In this document: positions 57,084 to 64,000 of the stretch, one piece after another
How the letters are laid out: each line of letters begins with the position of its first letter
Numbering within the stretch: the stretch's first letter is position 1
From: Mycolicibacterium mageritense
Lineage (GTDB): Bacteria; Actinomycetota; Actinomycetes; Mycobacteriales; Mycobacteriaceae
Length of the DNA stretch: 64,000 bases
Direction of reading: 5' to 3'
Assembly (NCBI RefSeq): GCF_010727475.1
Contig: NZ_AP022567.1
Span: forward strand, 372,001-436,000
Translations under genes and position numbers: made by a program
Notes under the pieces: model-generated
What the model was told of the DNA's origin: nothing
The model's database searches: none
What the model saw: the letters and a program-made list of their open reading frames with translations, nothing else

Positions 57084-58277
57084 ATGCTCGACGATACCGG
57101 TCCCATGACAGGCTTTCCTCCCGCCGCCGACCGTCAGGTCACGCTGGCCAACTGGCAGCAGCCGGAGTTCCTGCGCTGGGGGTTCCAGCACCTGCGCGAG
57201 CTATTGCCCACGCATCGGATCGCTGCGCCGCCGCAGCCGCGGGAGCTGGAGAAACACCAAGCACCCCTTGGTGATCCACCGGTGATCTGGCCCGACGGCA
57301 CCGCGGGTACCGCAGAGGAGGTGTTCGCCGCGACGTACACCGACGCACTGCTGGTGCTGCGCAACGGCCGCATCGCCGACGAACGCTACTGCGGGACCAT
57401 GACGGATTCCACTCGCCATCTGCTGATGTCGGTGTCCAAATCCCTCGTGGGCTGTGTCGCGGGAGTACTGGTGGACCGCGGCCAACTCGACCCGGCCGCA
57501 CCGGTCACCGAATACGTTCCGGATGTCGCCGATTCGGGCTACCGAGGCGCGACGGTACGCAATGTGCTCGACATGCGAACGGGCGTGGCGTTCCGCGAGG
57601 CGTACGCCGCTGCCGACTCCGAGGTCCGCGCGATGGAACGGTCCGTCGGCTGGGCGCCGATGGAGCCTGACGACCCCATCGGCGGGTATGCCTACCTGCG
57701 CGGAATCGGTTCGGCTGGGCCGCATGGCGGAGAGTTCACCTACCGCTCGTGTGACACCGACATGCTGGGGTGGGTCTGCGAGCGCGCGACAGGTGTGCGG
57801 ATGGCCGACCTGATCTCGACGCTCATCTGGCGGCCCATGGGCGCCGAGTTCGACGCCGAGGTGGTCTGCGATGCGGTCGGCACCGCGGTGCACGACGGTG
57901 GCGTCTGCGCGACCCTGCGTGACCTGGGTCGGTTCGGCCAACTGCTGCTCGATGACGGCACCGTCGACGGCCAACCGGTCGTCCCCGCGCAATGGCTTGC
58001 CGACACCTTCGCCCCGGGCGCAGATGTGCGCGCGGCATTCGCCGACACCGAGAACGAACCGATGCTGCCGGGCGGTTGGTACCGCAACCAGTTCTGGTTC
58101 TACCGCAACGCATCCGGACCCGTGTTGCTGTGCCTCGGCATCCACGGTCAGCTGGTCTACGTCGACCGGGCGTCGGGCACGGTCGTGGTCAAGATGTCGT
58201 CGTGGCCGACGGCGCAGGACGCCACCTTCCTCGCCGCGACCCTGAGGGCGTGCGGGGCGATCGCCGCAAGCGGCTAG
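57084..58277 (+). CDS. NylB-like serine hydrolase (divergent paralogue)
   Basis: A 397-residue hydrolase clearly paralogous to its divergent neighbour; both open with a NWQQP motif. S-x-x-K: HLLMSVSKSLVGCVAGVLVD (Ser about 114); HGGEFTYRSCDTDMLGWVCE with Tyr; ending PGGWYRNQFWFYRNASGPVL and CLGIHGQLVYVDRASGTVVV. Start ATG 57084 is leaderless. It precedes the copper amine oxidase gene by 110 bases on the same strand, suggesting hydrolysis of an amide to free a primary amine for oxidation (inference). Confidence 0.78.
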   Translation: MLDDTGPMTGFPPAADRQVTLANWQQPEFLRWGFQHLRELLPTHRIAAPPQPRELEKHQAPLGDPPVIWPDGTAGTAEEVFAATYTDALLVLRNGRIADERYCGTMTDSTRHLLMSVSKSLVGCVAGVLVDRGQLDPAAPVTEYVPDVADSGYRGATVRNVLDMRTGVAFREAYAAADSEVRAMERSVGWAPMEPDDPIGGYAYLRGIGSAGPHGGEFTYRSCDTDMLGWVCERATGVRMADLISTLIWRPMGAEFDAEVVCDAVGTAVHDGGVCATLRDLGRFGQLLLDDGTVDGQPVVPAQWLADTFAPGADVRAAFADTENEPMLPGGWYRNQFWFYRNASGPVLLCLGIHGQLVYVDRASGTVVVKMSSWPTAQDATFLAATLRACGAIAASG

Positions 58278-58387
58278 ACGAAACGGCCAACCGGGCGGAC
58301 TTGATTGGCCGCTTCGGCAGGTGTGCAAACGGGTGCCCCCTCCCATACTGGGGCGAATCCGTGCGCGGCGTCACACCTGGAGGACCG

Positions 58388-60328
58388 ATGACTGACACCA
58401 TCGTTCAGACGTTCCACCCGCTTGATCCGCTCGGCGAGGACGAATTCCGTCGCGCCGCGGCCATCGTGCGACGCGACCGCGGTGTCGACGAGCGGTGGCG
58501 GTTCACGTCGATCGAACTGGCCGAACCGGACAAGCAACAACTGGCCGCCTACGACGCGGCAGGCACCATGCCCGATCGGCAGGCCATAGTCGTGTGCCTG
58601 CACCGCGATTCCAACAGCACCTACAAGGCGACCGTCTCGCTCACCGGTGACGTGGTGCTCACCTGGACGCATCTGCCCGGTGTACAGCCGAATTTCACGG
58701 TCGACGAATGGGACGAATGCGATCGGGCGATGCGCACGCACCCCGACGTGATCGCCGCACTCGCGCGCCGCGGGGTCACCGACCTCGACACCGTGTTCAT
58801 GGACGTCTGGACCTACGGCGACATCCTGATCCCCGACCGGTACCAGGGCCGGCGGCTGGGCTGGACCGACACGTGGGTGCGCTCGCCCGGCGGCGAGAAC
58901 ATCTACGCCCAGCATCTGCGCGGTTTCCACTGCATCGTGGACATGAATTCGATGGAGCTGCTGGAGATCGAAGAGGGCGACCCGATCGACCTGCCGGAGG
59001 TGATGGCCGAGTACCGGCCGGAGGTCGTGCCCGCACAATTGCGGGATTCGAGCACCCGGCCTCCGCTCAAGCCGCTGGATATCACGCAGTCCGAAGGTCC
59101 GTCGTTCACCATCGAGGGCAACCGGCTGGAGTGGCAGAACTGGTCCCTGCGAGTCGGTTTCAACTACCGCGAGGGCATGACCCTGCACACCGTCAGATAC
59201 AACGACCACGGCACGGTCCGCCCGATCGCCCACCGGATGTCCTTCGCCGAGATGGCGGTGCCGTACCGCGACCATTGCCCGGACCACTACCGGCGCACCG
59301 CGTTCGACATCGGCGAATGGGGCATCGGTTTCATGACCACGTCGCTCGAGCTCGGCTGCGACTGCCTCGGCGAGATCCGCTACCTCGACGCGGTCCTGCA
59401 CAACACCAAGGGTGAGCCGTACACGATCCGCAACGCGATCTGCATCCACGAAGAGGACAACGCCGTGCTGTGGAAGCACGTCGAGCACGGCGGCACCGCC
59501 GACGTCCGCCGGATGCGCCGGCTGACGGTGTCCTCGCACATGACGGTGGCCAATTACGAGTACCTGGTGTACTGGCGGTTCTACCAGGACGGCAACATCG
59601 AATGTGAGGTCCGCGCAACCGGTTTGATGGTGACGACGGCCCTGCGCGAGGGCGAGGAACATCCGCACGGAATCTTGGTGGACAACCGCACATATGCGCC
59701 GATCCACCAGCACTTCCTCACCGCACGCCTCGACCTGGACATCGACGGTTCGGGCAATACCGTGTACGCGACCGAGACCGAGACCGAGCCGATCGGGCCG
59801 GACAATCCGTACGGACTGTCGCTGCGCCAGAAGAACACCCCGCTGCGCACCGAGGAAGAGGGCAAGCAGGACTTCAACTGGGAGACCCAGCGGGCGTGGA
59901 AGGTGGTCAACGAGAACGTCACCAACGGACTGGGTACGCATCCGTCGTACAAACTGGTTCCCGGCGCGGCGTTCCCGCACATGTTCGACCCGGCCTCGCC
60001 GATCTTCCGCCGGGCCGAGGCCATCGCGCACACCGTGTGGGTCACCCCCAATCATCCCGATGAGCGTTGGCCTTCAGGCGAATTCGTCAACCAGAGCGGC
60101 CCAAGCCTGGGCCTGCCCGAATGGACCGCGGCCAACCGGTCGATCGAAAACACCGATGTGGTCGTGTGGTATACCTTCGGCATCCACCACATTCCCCGGC
60201 CGGAGGAATGGCCCATCATGCCGGTCGACGTGTGCTCGTTCTGGCTCAAACCGGCCGGGTTCTTCGACCGCAACCCGGCCCTCGACGTACAACCCACTCC
60301 CCCTGCCGCGTGTCACCACCACAACTGA
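58388..60328 (+). CDS. Copper-containing primary amine oxidase
   Basis: A 646-residue quinoprotein oxidase turning primary amines into aldehydes, ammonia and hydrogen peroxide. N-terminal domains N2/N3 (about 1-200) and the large C-terminal beta-sandwich. The TPQ-forming Tyr is in TVANYEYLVYW (Tyr390); copper His pair in APIHQHFLTARL, third His in FGIHHIPRPEEWPIMP. No signal peptide, as in Arthrobacter-type enzymes. GGAGG ribosome site before the ATG. Upstream, CAGGTGTG and CACACCTG (58318-58325, 58372-58379) flank a CATACT -10. Coupled with the ALDH gene. Confidence 0.92.
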   Translation: MTDTIVQTFHPLDPLGEDEFRRAAAIVRRDRGVDERWRFTSIELAEPDKQQLAAYDAAGTMPDRQAIVVCLHRDSNSTYKATVSLTGDVVLTWTHLPGVQPNFTVDEWDECDRAMRTHPDVIAALARRGVTDLDTVFMDVWTYGDILIPDRYQGRRLGWTDTWVRSPGGENIYAQHLRGFHCIVDMNSMELLEIEEGDPIDLPEVMAEYRPEVVPAQLRDSSTRPPLKPLDITQSEGPSFTIEGNRLEWQNWSLRVGFNYREGMTLHTVRYNDHGTVRPIAHRMSFAEMAVPYRDHCPDHYRRTAFDIGEWGIGFMTTSLELGCDCLGEIRYLDAVLHNTKGEPYTIRNAICIHEEDNAVLWKHVEHGGTADVRRMRRLTVSSHMTVANYEYLVYWRFYQDGNIECEVRATGLMVTTALREGEEHPHGILVDNRTYAPIHQHFLTARLDLDIDGSGNTVYATETETEPIGPDNPYGLSLRQKNTPLRTEEEGKQDFNWETQRAWKVVNENVTNGLGTHPSYKLVPGAAFPHMFDPASPIFRRAEAIAHTVWVTPNHPDERWPSGEFVNQSGPSLGLPEWTAANRSIENTDVVVWYTFGIHHIPRPEEWPIMPVDVCSFWLKPAGFFDRNPALDVQPTPPAACHHHN

Positions 60329-60342
60329 TCGGAGTTCGAAAG

Positions 60343-61788
60343 ATGGTAGACAAGAAGATCATCCACAACATCATCAACGGCGAGGTACAGGCCGCATCCG
60401 ACGGCGAGATGATGGACATCGTCAACCCGTCGACCGGCGAGGTGTTCGCCTCGGCACCCAATTCCTCGGCCGCTGACGTCGATCAGGCGTTCCAGGCCGC
60501 CGGCAAGGCGTTCGAGAGCTGGCGGTGGTCGACACCCAGTGAACGGCAGCGGGCGCTGCTCAAACTCGCCGATGTCATCGAGGAGAACGCCGACGAGCTG
60601 ATCGCGATCGAATGCGAGAACACCGGCAAGCCGGTGTCGCTCACGGCGTCGGAGGAGATCCCGCCGATGCTGGATCAGATCCGCTTCTTCGCCGGTGCCG
60701 CACGGGTTCTGGAGGGCCGCTCGCAGGGCGAGTACATGCGGGGCCACACGTCGTCGATCCGCCGGGAACCGGTCGGGCCGGTGGCCCAGGTGGCGCCGTG
60801 GAACTACCCGATGATGATGTCGGTGTGGAAGTTCGCCCCGGCGCTGGCCGCGGGTTGCACCGTGGTGCTCAAGCCGTCGGACACCACCCCGGCGTCGTCG
60901 TACTGGATGGTCGAGAAGATGCAGGAGATCTTCCCGCCCGGCGTGTGCAACCTGGTGTGCGGTGACCGCGACACCGGCGCAGCGCTGGTCGCCCATCCGG
61001 TACCGCAACTCGTGTCGATCACCGGCTCGACGCGCGCGGGCATCGCGGTGGCCGCGAGCGCCGCCAAGGATCTCAAGCGCGCCCACCTCGAGCTCGGCGG
61101 CAAGGCCCCGGTCGTGGTGTTCGACGACGCCGACATTTCGGCGGTCGTCGAGGGCATCACGGCCGCAGGCTATTTCAACGCGGGCCAGGACTGCACGGCA
61201 GCCACCCGCATGATCATCCAGGACGGCATCTACGACGAGTTCCTAGCCGCTATGACCGAATCGGTTGCCGCGACCAAGACCGGTTTCGATCCCGACGACG
61301 AGGACATCCTGTTCGGCCCGATCAACAACCCCAACCAGCTGGCCCACGTGTCCGGCCTGGTGTCCCGCGCACCCGAGCACGCCCGAATCCTCGCCGGTGG
61401 CAAGCAGAAGGAAGGCGCCGGGTTCTTCTTCGAGCCGACCCTGATCGCCGACCTGCGCCAGGACGACGAGCTGATCCAGACCGAGATCTTCGGGCCGGTC
61501 GTCACCGCGCAGCGATTCAGCACCGAGGAGGAGGCGCTCGGCTTCGCCAACGGCACCGAGTACGGCCTGGCGTCGTCGGTGTGGACCCGCAACGTCGACA
61601 CCGCCGCGCGCATGTCGGCACGTCTGGACTTCGGCTGCGTGTGGATCAACACCCACATCCCGCTCGTCGCCGAGATGCCGCACGGTGGCTTCAAGCATTC
61701 CGGCTACGGCAAGGATCTGTCGATGTACGGCTTGGAGGACTACACCCGGATCAAGCACGTGATGCACTACCACGGCTTCGAGGGGTAG
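60343..61788 (+). CDS. Gamma-aminobutyraldehyde-type aldehyde dehydrogenase
   Basis: A 481-residue ALDH closely resembling E. coli PatD/YdcW. Blocks: PVGPVAQVAPWNYPMMMSVW, Glu in RAHLELGGKAPVVVFDDADI, Cys284 in FNAGQDCTAATRMIIQDG, and the C-terminal EMPHGGFKHSGYGKDLSMYG. It starts 14 bases after the amine oxidase with GGAG 8 bases upstream, so it oxidises the aldehyde product. For putrescine this gives GABA, which the gabT/ALDH genes 9 kb away could use. Confidence 0.88.
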   Translation: MVDKKIIHNIINGEVQAASDGEMMDIVNPSTGEVFASAPNSSAADVDQAFQAAGKAFESWRWSTPSERQRALLKLADVIEENADELIAIECENTGKPVSLTASEEIPPMLDQIRFFAGAARVLEGRSQGEYMRGHTSSIRREPVGPVAQVAPWNYPMMMSVWKFAPALAAGCTVVLKPSDTTPASSYWMVEKMQEIFPPGVCNLVCGDRDTGAALVAHPVPQLVSITGSTRAGIAVAASAAKDLKRAHLELGGKAPVVVFDDADISAVVEGITAAGYFNAGQDCTAATRMIIQDGIYDEFLAAMTESVAATKTGFDPDDEDILFGPINNPNQLAHVSGLVSRAPEHARILAGGKQKEGAGFFFEPTLIADLRQDDELIQTEIFGPVVTAQRFSTEEEALGFANGTEYGLASSVWTRNVDTAARMSARLDFGCVWINTHIPLVAEMPHGGFKHSGYGKDLSMYGLEDYTRIKHVMHYHGFEG

Positions 61789-61849
61789 CAGCATTTTGCG
61801 CACGCTGGCGATGCATCGATCGGGCAGCTCAAGCGCACAATCATCTAAC

Positions 61850-61886
61850 TTGAAGATTGCGGCTCAATACTGACCGCAATCTTCAA
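61850..61886. terminator. Hairpin terminator after the amine oxidase-ALDH operon
   Basis: Perfect 13-bp arms TTGAAGATTGCGG and complement (61850-61862, 61874-61886) with an 11-base loop, 60 bases after the ALDH stop. The remaining bases 61887-62053 hold no gene. Confidence 0.65.
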
Positions 61887-62053
61887 CATTGTGGTGAATC
61901 CGTTGCCAGGGAGGAATGCCGACGTACCCGTCATCCGTGCTCGTTGGCCGAACGTAGGTGTCCGGCCTCGGCATGAGGTCTTCTGAATGCTGTGGCGAGC
62001 GTGCATCCTTTTCAGCCGACGCCGCGAATGCGCCCCGAAATGCTGCACGTTCG

Positions 62054-62707
62054 TCACAGCGTCTGGAACAGAACTAAACCAGCAGAAATGCTGGAGAACC
62101 CGGCACCCTCGCGGCGCTTGGCCACCCACAGGTGAGGCCACCAGAACCAGCGGCCCAGTAGCGCCGCGATCGCAGGGACGATCGCGGCGCGAACGACGAA
62201 GGTGTCGATCAACAACCCGATGCCGATCGTCGACCCGACTTGCGCGATGGTGATGAGGTCGGCGCTGAACATCGCGAACATCGTCAGCCCGAACACCACA
62301 CCGGCGGCCGTCACCACGCCGCCGGTCCCCGCGAACGTACGGATCATCCCGGTGTGGAGCCCGGCCACGGATTCCTCCCGCAACCGCGCCGCGAGCAGCA
62401 GGTTGTAGTCGGCGCCGACGGCCACCAGCGCGATGAAGGACATCGACGGTACGGCCCAGTGCAGGTCGTGGCCGAACACGTAGCGCCACAACGCATGTGA
62501 TGCCCCCAGTGCCGACGCATAGGACGCCACCACGGTGGCCAGCACCACGAGGGCCGCCACGGGGCTGCGCAACATCAGTGCGATGACCACGAAGATCAGC
62601 AGCATCGACGTGACGGCGAGGAGCCGGAAGTCTCCAGTTATCTGTAATTTGACGAAATAAAATTTGATACACAGCACGTCTATCTGCGTGTTTATCGTCC
62701 GATACAT
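62054..62707 (-). pseudogene. C-terminal fragment of an MmpL/RND transporter
   Basis: The frame encodes the last quarter of an MmpL lipid transporter: LLAVTSMLLIFVVIALMLRS, VPSMSFIALVAVGADYNLLL with the proton-relay DY, GMIRTFAGTGGVVTAAGVVF and LLIDTFVVRAAIVPAIAALL. Homology begins near base 62635. Upstream codons are AT-rich and unrelated (FYFVKLQI), and the first 650 or so residues of a normal MmpL are missing. The end after residue 195 is also unlike known MmpLs. Most likely a gene cut by an insertion at about 62640. Confidence 0.75.
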
Positions 62708-62760
62708 GTATCCTTAGATAGTGAGACGGGAAGGAGAATTCCACGAGCGGCACGCTGGGC
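62636..62760. other. AT-rich junction of a probable integrated element
   Basis: Base composition drops sharply (runs such as GACGAAATAAAATTTGATAC) exactly where the MmpL homology ends. A perfect palindrome GATACATGTATC lies at 62701-62712. No tRNA end or integrase gene is visible here. This is the likely boundary of DNA acquired by transfer. Confidence 0.45.
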
Positions 62761-62802
62761 GTGTTGCTTGCCTAGACTGTTTTTCTGTGCGAAATTCGCC
62801 AC

Positions 62803-63513
62803 ATGAACCTACAGGGGTGGCTCGATTGGGTGGTTTCCGATCATCGGCCGTCGTTGGCGACGCTGCGTTACGACTTGGAGCGGGCGATTCCGCGGGTGTC
62901 GGGGATGTGGAAGCCGTGGGTAGAGGATCCGCGCGACCTTCATGGCCAGGCGTTCTGTACCGATGTGCGGTCGATGGTGTTGCATATGCGCGAGCAGCGT
63001 GGGGCGATTGCGGGGGATTCGTTGTTGACCTCGCGTGGAAATGGTTTGTCGGTGCAGATTTCCAATGGGCGGGGTATGGATCTGCGGGTGCGCCGGTGGC
63101 CGTCGAAGATGTTGCACGGGGAGCGTGTTCGTGTGGTGGTGCTGCCGGGCGGGGGTGGGCAGCGGCTAATTCGGGTGGCTTCCGAGCCGGGCAAGCAGAT
63201 GGCTCTCGACGAGGGACTGGGCGCGGAGGTGTTTGCGGCTCCGTTGAAGACGCCAGCGGGCGATCACGACGTATTTTCGCTGTGGTGGCCCACCGAAGAC
63301 ATGATGGGCTTGGAGGAGGCGGTGTTGGCGGCGGTGGTCGATGTGGACAGCGCGTCGCGGGTGCAGATCCTCGCGACGGCGCCGTTGCCGCCGGTAACGG
63401 AGTCGCCGTTGTTGTCGTTGCCGAGGCGGGTCGCCAGGCCGGCCAACGACTTCGGGGAGCTCGAACCGCCCGTGCGGGGGTCTGGTACCACCGATCCCGG
63501 CGAACCGGCGTAG
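62803..63513 (+). CDS. Unknown protein at the element boundary
   Basis: A 236-residue protein I do not recognise. Visible blocks: NLQGWLDWVVSDHRPSLATL, a WVEDPRDLHGQAFCTDVRSM segment, the basic strand region GMDLRVRRWPSKMLHGERVR, VVVLPGGGGQRLI, and a Pro-rich tail. There is no signal peptide or membrane helix. TAGACT (62773-62778) is a possible -10. It lies directly before an XRE/ImmA-type regulator, so it may be a partner protein controlled or cut by it. Confidence 0.6.
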   Translation: MNLQGWLDWVVSDHRPSLATLRYDLERAIPRVSGMWKPWVEDPRDLHGQAFCTDVRSMVLHMREQRGAIAGDSLLTSRGNGLSVQISNGRGMDLRVRRWPSKMLHGERVRVVVLPGGGGQRLIRVASEPGKQMALDEGLGAEVFAAPLKTPAGDHDVFSLWWPTEDMMGLEEAVLAAVVDVDSASRVQILATAPLPPVTESPLLSLPRRVARPANDFGELEPPVRGSGTTDPGEPA

Positions 63514-63583
63514 CTGCGGGGTTGACGTGCGCCGGCGGCCGGGGTGATCGGTGTCGTGGGGTCGGTGTTGAATCGTGGCTGCG

Positions 63584-64000
63584 ATGATGGAAACGACCGT
63601 GGACGTGTACGGCTTGCGGATTAATCAGGCCCGGGTGATGCGGGCAATGACAGTGGAGGCTGTACGGGAAGCGTTGGGCTGGAAGCATTCCCGGCTCAAC
63701 CGGTTGGAGAAGTCGATGACGGCATCGTTGCCGGCCGAGGACTTGGAGCGGCTGGTTGAGGTATTGCGGTTTCCGGCGAAGTTCTTCACCACCGCTCCCA
63801 CGTCACGGGTGCATGTCTCGCAGCTGTTGTTCCGGGCTCCGCGTTCGATCACCGCTGCGGAGCGGGAGTACCTCGCTCAGTTCGCGGCGTTGGCCGGGGA
63901 GTTCCTCGACGAACTCGATCGCCGTGCCCAGTTGCCGCCGCTGCGGCTTCCGGTGCTGTCGGCCGATACCCCGACGGTGCAGGCCGCCGAGATGGTCCGC
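63584..64000 (+). CDS. XRE-family regulator, ImmA/IrrE type (partial)
   Basis: The first 139 residues are in the window and the frame is open at base 64000. The N-terminal HTH is VMRAMTVEAVREALGWKHSR with LNRLEKSMTASLPAEDLERL. The following part (LLFRAPRSITAAEREYLAQF, FLDELDRRAQLPPLRLPVLS) matches the linker of XRE-ImmA/IrrE proteins, whose C-terminal HExxH protease would lie outside the window. Such proteins control excision or toxin genes of mobile elements. ATG 63584 or 63587, or GTG 63575, could be the start. Confidence 0.65.
   Translation, partial: MMETTVDVYGLRINQARVMRAMTVEAVREALGWKHSRLNRLEKSMTASLPAEDLERLVEVLRFPAKFFTTAPTSRVHVSQLLFRAPRSITAAEREYLAQFAALAGEFLDELDRRAQLPPLRLPVLSADTPTVQAAEMVR

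Noticed and set aside
62714..63688. A Pro/Arg/Thr-rich 324-codon frame on the minus strand at the element edge
   Set aside because: Opposite to the XRE regulator and unknown gene, low-complexity composition and no promoter; treated as an antisense artefact.
1..64000. tRNA, rRNA, insertion sequence or integrase genes
   Set aside because: None could be recognised. The acquired segment at the right end may have an integrase, but it would lie outside the window.

Overview
The window comes from a fast-growing mycobacterium, most likely Mycolicibacterium smegmatis or a close relative. GC is high, there are many TANNNT -10 boxes directly in front of start codons, and gene order follows the Mycobacterium tuberculosis Rv1186c-Rv1237 stretch in inverted orientation. 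That correspondence rests on recognised protein families and remembered synteny; no search was run.

Layout. (1) 1-2.7 kb: trehalose-recycling importer lpqY-sugA-sugB (minus, sugB cut by the window edge). (2) 2.8-8.9 kb: envelope and stress proteins (GSP17M-like membrane protein, two tandem Pro-rich DUF4190 proteins, CitE-like lyase, MgtE-N/CBS protein, DUF1003 protein, lytic transglycosylase-like secreted protein). (3) 8.9-14.2 kb: mrp, tatB, htrA, rseA, sigE and a divergent O-methyltransferase, the extracytoplasmic stress locus. (4) 14.2-18.3 kb: TetR-controlled drug-efflux operon of the Rv1219c-Rv1216c type with a 20-residue ORF between regulator and ATPase. (5) 18.3-21.3 kb: TetR regulator divergent from a methyltransferase and an acyltransferase, then a DUF4126 protein. 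(6) 21.3-29.5 kb: alpha-glucan and glucosylglycerate genes (glgC, glgA/glgM, gpgS) with folP2, fadD6, tag, a DivIVA-domain protein, DUF3117 and a LOG-family gene. (7) 29.6-40.5 kb: STAND ATPase, ABC-F protein with an attenuator-like leader, MscS-like channel, divergent dapE/dapD, VOC protein, fadD36, NUDIX and secreted proteins. (8) 40.6-53.3 kb: amino-acid catabolism, with a 2-oxoglutarate oxygenase, pruA-pruB with the divergent regulator pruC, and an apparent 5-aminovalerate/glutarate pathway (aminotransferase, semialdehyde dehydrogenase, CaiB-type CoA-transferase, glutaryl-CoA dehydrogenase) with a PucR regulator. (9) 53.4-61.8 kb: a 13E12 remnant, an ATP-grasp enzyme fused to a histone H1-like Lys/Ala tail, two divergent NylB-like serine hydrolases, a copper amine oxidase and an aminoaldehyde dehydrogenase. 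(10) 61.9-64 kb: a truncated MmpL gene abutting an AT-rich junction and the first genes of what looks like an integrated element (unknown protein, XRE/ImmA-type regulator cut by the window end).

How it fits together. Two themes stand out. One is storage and recycling of glucose polymers and osmolytes (sugAB-lpqY, glgC, glgA, gpgS). The other is stepwise breakdown of proline, omega-amino acids and primary amines to glutamate, crotonyl-CoA and acids (41-62 kb), with local PucR-type regulators and shared operator-like repeats. Around seventeen genes appear to be read from leaderless transcripts. No tRNA, rRNA, CRISPR array or insertion sequence was seen. No gene-free stretch exceeds 300 bases. 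The most unusual locus is the ATP-grasp/hydrolase/amine-oxidase cluster at 53.8-61.8 kb.
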